NCBI GenBank assembly: GCA_903873905.1
Contig: CAIQQJ010000037.1
Span: 1-54,010 of the forward strand
Direction of reading: 5' to 3'
Source: an uncultured Flavobacteriales bacterium
GTDB taxonomy: Bacteria; Bacteroidota; Bacteroidia; Palsa-965
DNA: 54,010 nt
In this document: positions 26,531 to 33,340 of the stretch, piece after piece
Position numbering within the stretch: position 1 is the stretch's first letter
Layout of the letters: every line of letters starts with the position of its first letter
Translations under genes and position numbers: made by a program
The notes under the pieces: generated by a model
Seen by the model: only the letters and a program-made list of their open reading frames with translations
Told to the model about the DNA's origin: nothing
The model's database searches: none

Positions 26531-28056
26531 TTCAGAAATGTTCCAATTATTGTTTTGAGACTCGTAATGATGATGAGCAAACCTACCATGATTAATCCAT
26601 TGCGAATGGAAATGCGTGTGGATAACCAAATTGAAATTGGAGCAGCAGCCATTCCGCCAATGACAAGTCCGAGAATAATTTGCCAGTGACTAATTCCAAT
26701 CATGAAGAAGAAAGTAATCGTACTGATGCAAGCAACGAAAAATTTTGCCGCATGCGCCGATCCAATTGAATAACGAAGATCGCGTCCTCCGGCAACAAGA
26801 GTTGAAGTTACGATTGGTCCCCAGCCACCACCACCAACAGAATCGAAAAATCCTCCTGCAGCGGCAAGTGGTCCGATGTGTTTTATTTTTTTTCGTTTAG
26901 TGCGAAGAACTCCCAATGCTTTTCGAATGATCAGAATTCCAAGAATCAATGTGTAAAGTGCAATGACCGGCTTCACATAAAGCATGTATGGTTTTAACAA
27001 TGAAATGGTACAAGCTCCAACAATTGCACCAACAGCGCCTGGAATCAACATCGTTCGAAAAAGTTTTACGTTAATGTTTCTATAACGCATGTAAACAAGT
27101 GAAGAAGTTCCTGTAGTGAAAATTTCTGAAGCATGCATACTCGCACTCGCCACCGCAGGCGGAATACCAAACGACATTAAGAATGTTGTCGTCGTAACAC
27201 CGTAGGCCATTCCCATAGAACCATCAATCAACTGTGCAATAAATCCTGCGAGAATCCACAACAAAATGGTGGAATTGATTTGTGAAAACCCATCGCTCGC
27301 CCAACCGCCAATGGTGCGAAAGGGGATATATGTAAATAGTAAATGACCAATGACTAAAAGTGAAAGAACCGAAAGGCCATATAAAATTCCAGCACGAATT
27401 TTTTTCTGACGAAATTTTTTCTTGTCTTGCTTTTCTACAAGAACAGCTGTTGCTTTATTGAGCGCAGAAACTTTTTCCTTGAACGGACCTTTCAAGTGTG
27501 TGCGTAATTCGTTCAGGCTTTCAATGGACAATTGCGTTTCATCTGGAATTGCTTCCGTCAAAACTTCACGCAAACGTTTTGAAAGTGTCGGTGATTTCCC
27601 ATTGGTAGAAATGGCAATTTTCAAGTCGCCTTTTTGCACAACCGAGCCAAGATAAAAATCGCACAAGCCAGGCGTGTCTGCAACATTCACCAATAAATTT
27701 CTTGCATGTGCCTCGTTGGTAATTTCTTCCGAAATCCCAAAATCATTTACAGCAATAAAAACAAGATCAACTTCATCGCAATCTTCAGGTTGAAAATCTC
27801 GCTCGTAAATAACAACATTGGTAAATTCTTTCGAGAGATCAATGATCTCTGGAAAAATCAAAGGGGCAACCAATGTAATTTGTGTGTTCGGACTATTCGT
27901 TAGAACAGATTGTAATTTTTCAAGCGCTACATTTCCACCACCTACAATGAGCAAACGCAATTCTTCTAGCTTCAGAAAAACAGGATACAAACGATTTTCG
28001 TTTTCTGTTTTCTCCGGAACGAGTTCGGGATAATATGGCGTTTCAGAATCACTCAC
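26527..28056 (-). CDS. Fusion of CysG N-terminal (siroheme synthase) domain and TSUP sulfite/sulfate permease
   Basis: 509 residues from GTG 28056, which overlaps the upstream stop; there is no ATG before the membrane part. Residues about 22-215 are the precorrin-2 dehydrogenase/ferrochelatase domain: NRLYPVFLKLEELRLLIVGGGNVALEK (in pieces), LVNVADTPGLCDFYLGS, IAISTNGKSPTLSKRLREVL. After a charged linker, residues about 235-509 form a TauE/SafE (TSUP) domain of about eight helices with IAQLIDGSMGMAYG, its inverted counterpart GGFFDSVGGGGWGPI, and HASEIFTTGTSS. One chain thus couples siroheme formation with sulfur oxyanion transport. Overlaps cysH by 4 nt. Confidence 0.9.
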   Translation of the reverse strand: MSDSETPYYPELVPEKTENENRLYPVFLKLEELRLLIVGGGNVALEKLQSVLTNSPNTQITLVAPLIFPEIIDLSKEFTNVVIYERDFQPEDCDEVDLVFIAVNDFGISEEITNEAHARNLLVNVADTPGLCDFYLGSVVQKGDLKIAISTNGKSPTLSKRLREVLTEAIPDETQLSIESLNELRTHLKGPFKEKVSALNKATAVLVEKQDKKKFRQKKIRAGILYGLSVLSLLVIGHLLFTYIPFRTIGGWASDGFSQINSTILLWILAGFIAQLIDGSMGMAYGVTTTTFLMSFGIPPAVASASMHASEIFTTGTSSLVYMRYRNINVKLFRTMLIPGAVGAIVGACTISLLKPYMLYVKPVIALYTLILGILIIRKALGVLRTKRKKIKHIGPLAAAGGFFDSVGGGGWGPIVTSTLVAGGRDLRYSIGSAHAAKFFVACISTITFFFMIGISHWQIILGLVIGGMAAAPISIWLSTRISIRNGLIMVGLLIIITSLKTIIGTFLK

Positions 28057-28789
28057 TTTTCTTCACAGGTTTGGTCAGTAAAAATTGGAGTGTAAAACGG
28101 ATAATTTCTTGTTCTTCAAAATGATTGCTGTCCTTTTGTTGTAGCTGGTAAAGGTACACAAGCTGAGTGGAAAAAGTTTTATTAAATGCATAGGCAAAAC
28201 CAACTGAAAATCGGAAGGTGTCCATGGCGGAAAACCCCGTCTTTTTTGTTGCAAAAAGAATTTCCTGATTTTCAACGATGGAAAACCCACGATCTTTTTC
28301 TAGATTGAAACGATAATTATAATCAACACGAAATCGTTCTCGAAATGCACTGAATGTGGTCTTGTCAGCAAGTACATTTCCATTGAGTTCTCTTATGAAA
28401 CGTTGCTCGAAACGAAAACGCGGATAAATGGTGTGATGACCAATTTTAATTTTATCTCCAACTTCTTCCCATGGTCGCCATTCAGGACGAGCAGGTTTCC
28501 CATTTGGATTTGAATAATAATTAAACTGCGCGAGCCCCGTTCCGAAATTCACGCCACTTTTTGTTTTGTACCAAACGCCAACACGTGTCGCCCATAGCAC
28601 CCAATCGCCATCTGTGTATTCATATCTTCCCTGCACATCGAGCGTTGTACTTAAAACAGGAGTGATTTTATATTCACAGAACAAACCGCCCCAAACAACT
28701 TGTCGTGTGAGTACTTGTCGCGTTGATTGTGCATTTGCATTCCATGAAATAAAAAGGAAAACAAAAATTATTTTGATTTTTAAATTCAA
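28049..28789 (-). CDS. DUF2490-type outer-membrane beta-barrel protein
   Basis: 246 residues from TTG 28789 (MNLKIKIIFVFLFISWNANAQ, signal peptide); no ATG is available. The mature part has the DUF2490 pattern: QVVWGGLFCEYKI, WVLWATRVGVWYKTKSGVNFGTGLAQFNYY, RFRFEQRFIRELNG, FRERFRVDYNYRFNLEKD, DTFRFSVGFAYAFN. Alternating strands point to a barrel of the outer membrane. Function unknown. It overlaps the CysG-TSUP start by 8 nt, so translation is coupled; the operon context suggests a porin-like or accessory role for a sulfur compound (inference). Confidence 0.8.
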   Translation of the reverse strand: MNLKIKIIFVFLFISWNANAQSTRQVLTRQVVWGGLFCEYKITPVLSTTLDVQGRYEYTDGDWVLWATRVGVWYKTKSGVNFGTGLAQFNYYSNPNGKPARPEWRPWEEVGDKIKIGHHTIYPRFRFEQRFIRELNGNVLADKTTFSAFRERFRVDYNYRFNLEKDRGFSIVENQEILFATKKTGFSAMDTFRFSVGFAYAFNKTFSTQLVYLYQLQQKDSNHFEEQEIIRFTLQFLLTKPVKKSE

Positions 28790-28883
28790 CGAAATTATTT
28801 TTTGATGTGGAATGAATATTTTATTTTTAAGAGAAAGAAATTAATAAAGAGGAGGAGCGGAATACCGGAGCAATAAATTTATT

Positions 28884-28937
28884 TTGTTCCTGCTTTCCGG
28901 TCGACGGAGCTCCCTGCAATCAGGGCTAGGAATTTTC
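28884..28937 (-). repeat. REP-like dispersed repeat, copy 2 (short)
   Basis: On the minus strand GGAAAATTCCTAGCCCTG, ATTGCAGGGAGCTCC, a small hairpin (CCGTCGACCGG) and AAAGCAGGAAC. It matches the inner block of the copy at 49014-49090 (AATAGCCCCGATTGAAGCGG). Sits in the cobA-DUF2490 gap. Confidence 0.6.
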
Positions 28938-28972
28938 CACATCTCTTTTAATTTTCTTTTTTTTCAGTGGCC

Positions 28973-29746
28973 TTAGTTCAACAAATGGTGCTGCAAAGAT
29001 AATACATAAGCGGCTTGCGGATTTTTTCTAACCACCTCTCCAATTACAATTATGGCTGGCGCACCAATTCCTTCTTGTGCTACCGTTTCAACAATAGTGT
29101 CGATGGTGCCAAGAGCAAGATTTTCAGTTTGCAATGAACCATTTTGGATCACGGCAACAGGCGTATCATTCCGATTGTAAGATTGAAAAATGGAAACGAT
29201 CTCTTTTAATTTTCCAAGACCCATCAAGATTACAACCGTGGCTCCGGATTGTGCGGCAAGTTTTACATCTTCCGGCACCTTCCCTTCAGAATTTTTTCCT
29301 GTAATCACCCAAAAACTTTCACTGATGCCACGATGCGTGACAGGAATTCTCTGCAAGGCAGGAACACCAATTGAACTTGAAATTCCAGGTACCAAATCCG
29401 TTTCGATATTGAAAGTTTCCGCAAAATCCAATTCTTCCGCGCCGCGTCCGAACACAAATGGATCGCCACCTTTCAGACGCACAACATGTCCATGTGTTAA
29501 GGCATAATCCACAAGAAGTTTGTTTATTTCATCTTGAGAAAAAGTGTGCTTTCCATTGCGTTTTCCCACGTAAACTTTTATCGCTTTAAGGGGAACGTAT
29601 TTTAGTAATTCCGGATTCACAAGTGCATCGTAAAGCACAACATCCGCCTCACTGAGCGCATTGATTCCTTTTACAGTTATCAAATCTGGATCGCCGGGAC
29701 CTGCACCGACTAAAGTAATTTTTGGTTCTATGGTTTCGTTTGACAT
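28973..29746 (-). CDS. cobA: Uroporphyrinogen-III C-methyltransferase
   Basis: 257 residues. It transfers two methyl groups from S-adenosylmethionine to uroporphyrinogen III, giving precorrin-2, which the CysG N-terminal domain two genes downstream turns into siroheme. Motifs: LVGAGPGDPDLITVKG (residues 12-27), DVVLYDALVNPELL, YVGKRNGKH, VRLKGGDPFVFGRGAEE, VPGISSSIGVPA, and PVTHRG. Length is typical of single-domain SUMT. It starts 59 nt after the sulfite reductase stop; that gap has word repeats (CTTCGTGACTTGGTGTCTTCG) but no clear terminator. Confidence 0.96.
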   Translation of the reverse strand: MSNETIEPKITLVGAGPGDPDLITVKGINALSEADVVLYDALVNPELLKYVPLKAIKVYVGKRNGKHTFSQDEINKLLVDYALTHGHVVRLKGGDPFVFGRGAEELDFAETFNIETDLVPGISSSIGVPALQRIPVTHRGISESFWVITGKNSEGKVPEDVKLAAQSGATVVILMGLGKLKEIVSIFQSYNRNDTPVAVIQNGSLQTENLALGTIDTIVETVAQEGIGAPAIIVIGEVVRKNPQAAYVLSLQHHLLN

Positions 29747-29805
29747 TTTTTAGATTTTTTCTGAGTTTATTTAATCCTTCGTGACTTGGTGTCTTCGTGG
29801 CATTT

Positions 29806-31911
29806 TCAATTTGCATTTGAATGTTTGGTTTTCAAGCTATCAGCTTGTTTCAAAAATTCTTTTGCTTCAATAATATATTTTGATGCAAAATCTTTTGTCG
29901 GCGTGTTTTTGTTGATTTGTAAAACCTTTTCTTTAAATCCAATTTGAAATTCCTTTTCGAAATCAGCAATGACTCCATGTTGGGTATTAACATGAATTCC
30001 TTTTGTGAGCAGCAATGATTTTGCAACATGTATAAAACTGTTGTAAGCTTTATAAACAGCATCCGCAAATCGCTTTTCCGAAAAGTTTTCCTCCGCTGCC
30101 GCAAACGCTTCTTTCGCCTCCAACAAAAGAGTAGCTACCAAATCAATTTTCACACCGGCACATTCACCAACTCCAATTGCACTTGCATATTTCTGTTCCT
30201 GATTCCAATCGATGAATTCGGCATCTTTTACAGTGCCCAAATCAGAAAATGGTTTTAGCAGCAAGTAGAAATAATTTTTTCCAACACGATCATAATAATC
30301 ATTGAAAACTTCTGCCGGTTTTGCATTTGTTCTGAAATCAGAAAGCAAGGTTCTCAATACAGCAGGTGCGCGTTTACTTGGGAACTTCAGAATCTTTTCT
30401 GCAACTCGACCGTTTCCACTTCCAGTAATTCCACCACCAAGCACCAATTGCAAAGCAGGAAGAACAAAATTTCCGGCCTTGATTGAACTGCCATGAAATC
30501 CGATTTGTGCAAGCCCATGTTGACTGCAAGAATTCATGCAGCCGCTAATTTTAATGGACAGATTATTTTCCGCAACCAATTCTGGAAACTCTTCACGAAT
30601 TGTTTTTTCAAATTCAAGAGCAACGCCTGTGCTATTTGAAATAGCAAGATTGCAAGTATCCGTTCCTGGGCAAGAAGCAATATCGGCCAATGCATTTCCT
30701 CCTGTTGTTGCCAAGCCAATTCCATTCAGTTCATTGTAAAGTGCTGGCAAGGCCGATTCAGAAACAAAACGGAGCAAGAAACTTTGTCCGATAGTTACAC
30801 GAACATCATCGGCTGCATACCGTTCAACAACCGTTGCGAGGGATCTTGATTTTTCCGATAAAATATTGCCTAATGAAATTTTGACGTAAACACCAAACCA
30901 ACCATTTTGTTTTTGTGGAAACACATTTGCTTTTTTCCATTCGAGAAAGGCGAGACTGTCGCTCACGCGAAAAGTGGTGAATATTTCCGTGATCTTTTTC
31001 TGTGGCAATGTAATTGTGCTTTCTCCTTCGATCGGAATTTTTATAGATGGCAAAGAAAGTTTTTCCACTTCAACCAATTTCAAAACCTCATCCAATCCAA
31101 TTTGATTGACGAAATATTTGAGACGCGCCTTGAGTCGATTATTGCGTTCTCCAAATCGATCGAATACACGTAGTAATGCCTCTGTAAATGGAATAATTTC
31201 TTCAGCAGGCAAAAATTCATAAGCGGTTTTTGCAAGAAACGCTTGTGCACCAAGCCCACCGCCAATTAGAACTTTGAATCCACGTGTGATTTTCTTATTG
31301 ATGATTTCAACACGCGGAATAAATCCGATATCGTGAATGAAAGTAACGGCAGAATCAGCCTCGGAAGAAGAAAATGCGATTTTTATTTTGCGTGGAAGAT
31401 CTTGTCCTGCTGGATGACGAAGAAAATAATTGTACAATGCATCCGAATAGGGAGTGACATCAAAAGGTTCGTGTAGATCAATTCCGGCAGTTGCGGAAGT
31501 GGTAATGTTTCGAACGGTATTTCCACAAGCTTCGCGAAGTGTGAGATTGTCTTTTTCAATTTCCGCCCACAATTCTGGTGTGCGATCCAAACTCACAAAA
31601 TACAATTGTACATCCTGGCGCGTTGTCAAATGAATGTTTCCAGTAGAAAATTCATCTGTGAGATCAGCTATTTTTCGAATTTGTTTTACGCTGAGTTTTC
31701 CATAAGGAATTTTGATGCGAACCATTTGAACACCTGGCTGACGTTGTCCATAAATTCCACGAGCCAAACGAAGACTGCGGAATTTTTCAGGATCAATTTT
31801 TCCCGTTTCAAAAAGTTGAATTTTTTCATCTAACTTCACGATATCACGTTTTGCAATCGCTGTTATTTCATCACTTGGATAATTTGCAATCGCTGTTCTA
31901 AAAGTTGTCAT
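29806..31911 (-). CDS. Siroheme [4Fe-4S] sulfite/nitrite reductase with C-terminal HEPN domain
   Basis: 701 residues from ATG 31911 (MTTFRTAIANYPSDEI); the frame is open upstream through the terminator hairpin, which excludes earlier starts. Two half-repeats of the NirA/CysI fold: RSLRLARGIYGQRQPGVQMVRIKIPYG and GNIHLTTRQDVQLYFV near the N terminus, and cluster/siroheme ligands C414-x5-C420 (SCPGTDTCN) and C458-x3-C462 (GCMNSCSQHG). Residues about 575-700 form an all-helical HEPN domain (RFADAVYKAYNSFIHVAK, KGIHVNTQHGVIADFEKEF). The six-electron reduction of sulfite to sulfide is the expected job in this operon; nitrite is the alternative substrate. First gene after the tandem attenuators. 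Confidence 0.92.
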   Translation of the reverse strand: MTTFRTAIANYPSDEITAIAKRDIVKLDEKIQLFETGKIDPEKFRSLRLARGIYGQRQPGVQMVRIKIPYGKLSVKQIRKIADLTDEFSTGNIHLTTRQDVQLYFVSLDRTPELWAEIEKDNLTLREACGNTVRNITTSATAGIDLHEPFDVTPYSDALYNYFLRHPAGQDLPRKIKIAFSSSEADSAVTFIHDIGFIPRVEIINKKITRGFKVLIGGGLGAQAFLAKTAYEFLPAEEIIPFTEALLRVFDRFGERNNRLKARLKYFVNQIGLDEVLKLVEVEKLSLPSIKIPIEGESTITLPQKKITEIFTTFRVSDSLAFLEWKKANVFPQKQNGWFGVYVKISLGNILSEKSRSLATVVERYAADDVRVTIGQSFLLRFVSESALPALYNELNGIGLATTGGNALADIASCPGTDTCNLAISNSTGVALEFEKTIREEFPELVAENNLSIKISGCMNSCSQHGLAQIGFHGSSIKAGNFVLPALQLVLGGGITGSGNGRVAEKILKFPSKRAPAVLRTLLSDFRTNAKPAEVFNDYYDRVGKNYFYLLLKPFSDLGTVKDAEFIDWNQEQKYASAIGVGECAGVKIDLVATLLLEAKEAFAAAEENFSEKRFADAVYKAYNSFIHVAKSLLLTKGIHVNTQHGVIADFEKEFQIGFKEKVLQINKNTPTKDFASKYIIEAKEFLKQADSLKTKHSNAN

Positions 31912-31965
31912 TGTTCGATTTATTAAAATTTGTCTTTCAATTTTTATTGTCACAGGCATAGGCAA

Positions 31966-31997
31966 TAAAAAAGCCCTCCTGTTTTCACGGGAGAGCT
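31966..31997 (-). terminator. Attenuator terminator 1, before the sulfite reductase gene
   Basis: On the minus strand AGCTCTCCCGTG-AAAA-CAGGAGGGCT folds into about ten pairs with two bulged bases and is followed by TTTTTTATT, 55 nt before the reductase ATG. Its 5' arm (TCTCCCG, 31988-31994) is exactly complementary to a segment inside the preceding leader ORF (32037-32043). Confidence 0.85.
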
Positions 31998-32020
31998 TCA
32001 ATCAAAAACCTAAAATCTGG

Positions 32021-32122
32021 TTAAGACGAATACAAATCTCCCGAGTCGCCACGCATGCAGCAACACATACACATGCACATACACATGTGGAAGGAGAAAT
32101 TTTGTTTCGATGTGTTTTTCAT
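32021..32122 (-). CDS. Cys/Met-rich leader peptide 1 (33 residues)
   Basis: ATG 32122 to TAA 32021. The peptide begins MKNTSKQNFSFH, continues with MCMCMCMCCCM (residues 13-23: six Cys and five Met in eleven residues) and ends RGDSGDLYSS. This composition cannot be chance in an AT-rich intergenic region and is placed 24 nt before an intrinsic terminator, as in amino-acid operon leaders. The codons for N-F-S (around 32093-32100) and S-G-D (around 32034-32043) also encode the pairing segments 1 and 2. Translation of the Cys run would be slow when Cys-tRNA is scarce. Not translated evidence, but very strong by architecture. Confidence 0.85.
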   Translation of the reverse strand: MKNTSKQNFSFHMCMCMCMCCCMRGDSGDLYSS

Positions 32123-32138
32123 CTTAATTCAATTTTAT

Positions 32139-32243
32139 TTTGTCAGACTGAGTGTTTTTCTTTTTTGTCAGCCTTCGATACATTCTCCTGCGTCTAACAA
32201 TTAGTCTGACAAAAAAGAAAAATGTACCGAAGTCTGGCAAAAG
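32139..32243. repeat. Rearranged stop-codon-type repeat between the two attenuators
   Basis: Holds the blocks TTTGTCAGACTGAGTGT (32139-32155), TGTCAGCCTTCGATACAT (32166-32183) and TAGTCTGACAAA with TGTACCGAAGTCTGGC (32202-32239), in mixed orientation. The same blocks occur at 25805-25888, 34386-34467 and 35911-35963. Looks like two copies overlapped or inserted into each other. No promoter consensus is visible in it. Confidence 0.55.
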
Positions 32244-32277
32244 AAAAAAGGCCTTCCGATTTACTGGAAAGCCTTTT
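32244..32277 (-). terminator. Attenuator terminator 2
   Basis: On the minus strand AAAAGGCTTTCC-AGTAAATC-GGAAGGCCTTTT gives an 8-bp GC-rich core (one G-T pair) plus four A-T pairs, and the T run continues to TTTTTTC. It lies 23 nt after leader peptide 2. Confidence 0.88.
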
Positions 32278-32365
32278 CAGATATTATTGCTTTTCCAGAT
32301 CACGACAATGCGCAGCACATCATGCTGTTCATCATTGTTGTTGTATGGAAAAAATTTGTTTTCAT
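32246..32365 (-). promoter_or_regulatory. Transcription attenuator unit 2
   Basis: Segment 1: TTTTCCA (32346-32352) in the F-F-H codons. Segment 2: CTGGAAAAGC (32289-32298), starting 2 nt after the stop codon. Segment 3: GCTTTCCAG (32264-32272), 5' arm of the terminator. Segment 4: the 3' arm. 1:2 is 7 bp; 2:3 is 9 bp with one bulged A; 3:4 is the terminator. The arrangement is the same as unit 1. Confidence 0.78.
32300..32365 (-). CDS. Cys/Met-rich leader peptide 2 (21 residues)
   Basis: ATG 32365 to TGA 32300. The peptide is MKTNFFHTTT followed by MMNSMMCCALS: four Met and two adjacent Cys in the second half. It begins 17 nt after a consensus -7 box, so the mRNA leader is very short. Shared features with leader 1 are the MK start, the N-F-x-F/H stretch that encodes segment 1, the Met/Cys run, and the terminator that follows. 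The stop codon lies just before pairing segment 2, so a ribosome finishing the peptide would mask that segment. Confidence 0.82.
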   Translation of the reverse strand: MKTNFFHTTTMMNSMMCCALS

Positions 32366-32381
32366 GTCGTAATTGATGGCG

Positions 32382-32414
32382 CAAATATAGATGGCTTTTT
32401 TGATTGCTTCCAAA
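32382..32414 (-). promoter_or_regulatory. Consensus promoter of the sulfur operon
   Basis: On the minus strand TTTG (32414-32411), a 21-nt spacer, and TATATTTG (32389-32382), a full match to the Bacteroidota promoter. The expected start of transcription is about 10 nt before leader peptide 2. It is the only consensus promoter seen before the reductase gene. Confidence 0.8.
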
Positions 32415-32508
32415 TTTATTTTAATTAAGGTTCAAAAAACATCTGGAAGCCTTGTCATTATTGGGTTGTTTGAAATTCAATTTTGACGAAGTCAAAGCAA
32501 CCTTTAAC

Positions 32509-33204
32509 CTATTTGACTTTTAAAAACGAAGCAACAGGCCTGAACAAACCGCGTCGATCAAGATTTCTAAGTTGTTCAGGTGTTGCTGATACGATGTAGT
32601 AGGATTGATCAGTTGATCGTTGAAAAGGTGTTACACAGGAGAAAGAACCAGAGGAATCAACCGAACATTTTCCAGCTTCCATTCTCATTTGCATGTGTTT
32701 CTTTTCATCTTTTGGAAGCGAAGGAACAGCGATTACCAATTTGTCCTTATGTAAAACAATCTGCATCACTTTCCATTCTTTCTTATTCGTGATGTCACGC
32801 ATACTCAACCAATACTCATCGTTAAAACTTTTCAGCACGGTGTCAATTCCAAGTTTGTAAGTCTGCAAATTGCGTGTAACAATGGTGATGGAATCTTTTG
32901 TTACTCTTTGAACAATACGATCAGTTCCTGCATGAAATAAATATTTTCCATCTTTTGATTTATACAAGCCAACTTTTGATGAATCGGAAACAGAAATGGA
33001 ATTGACAGTAGGCCGAACCAAAGTGATGGAATTTGCTCGAACATATAATGAATCGGCATTGTCAACATAATTTCCCAAAAGTGCTGAAGGAACTTCTTTC
33101 AAAGCAACTGTTCCCGTTGGCTGATCATTTGTAAAATGAACATCCCCTTCGCAGGAGGTAAAAAGAAGGAGCAGGCAAAAAAGGTGCAGGATGCAGGTTT
33201 TCAT
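32509..33204 (-). CDS. Hypothetical lipoprotein
   Basis: 231 residues. MKTCILHLFCLLLLFTSC is a lipoprotein signal (lipobox LFTSC, Cys 18). The mature part is beta-rich with VPSALLGNYVDNADSLYVRANSITLVRP, a repeated lipocalin-like layout of short strands, and FLKVK at the end. I do not recognise the family. It lies upstream of the sulfur operon on the same strand, but the operon promoter and terminators separate them. Placed in the envelope by its signal only. Confidence 0.7.
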   Translation of the reverse strand: MKTCILHLFCLLLLFTSCEGDVHFTNDQPTGTVALKEVPSALLGNYVDNADSLYVRANSITLVRPTVNSISVSDSSKVGLYKSKDGKYLFHAGTDRIVQRVTKDSITIVTRNLQTYKLGIDTVLKSFNDEYWLSMRDITNKKEWKVMQIVLHKDKLVIAVPSLPKDEKKHMQMRMEAGKCSVDSSGSFSCVTPFQRSTDQSYYIVSATPEQLRNLDRRGLFRPVASFLKVK

Positions 33205-33340
33205 TTATATTATTTGTTCTTTATAAAACTTGAAAAATAGCGCAATTTATTTTTTTGCATTAGGAGCAGTGCAATTCAAAATGTTTTGAGTGCCTCCTGC
33301 TCCATATTTGCCCGCCCCTTACTGATTATGAAAATATTCT

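Larger units (their letters stand above)
31966..32122 (-). promoter_or_regulatory. Transcription attenuator unit 1
   Basis: Segment 1: TCTCC (32093-32097) within the leader, upstream of the Cys codons. Segment 2: CGGGAGA (32037-32043), after the Cys codons and 14 nt before the stop codon. Segment 3: TCTCCCG (31988-31994), the 5' arm of the terminator. Segment 4: the 3' arm. 1:2 and 3:4 coexist (terminated); 2:3 (7 bp perfect) excludes both (read-through). A ribosome stalled on the Cys run would cover segment 1 and free segment 2. Confidence 0.75.

Noticed and set aside
31912-32001. 30-codon N-terminal extension of the sulfite reductase
   Set aside because: It would be encoded by the terminator hairpin and T run; the family starts at ATG 31911 (MTTFRTAI).
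31966-32122. SAM- or cobalamin-type riboswitch before the sulfite reductase
   Set aside because: No kink-turn, B12 box or other known aptamer motif is visible; the Cys/Met leader ORFs and segment pairing explain the structure better.
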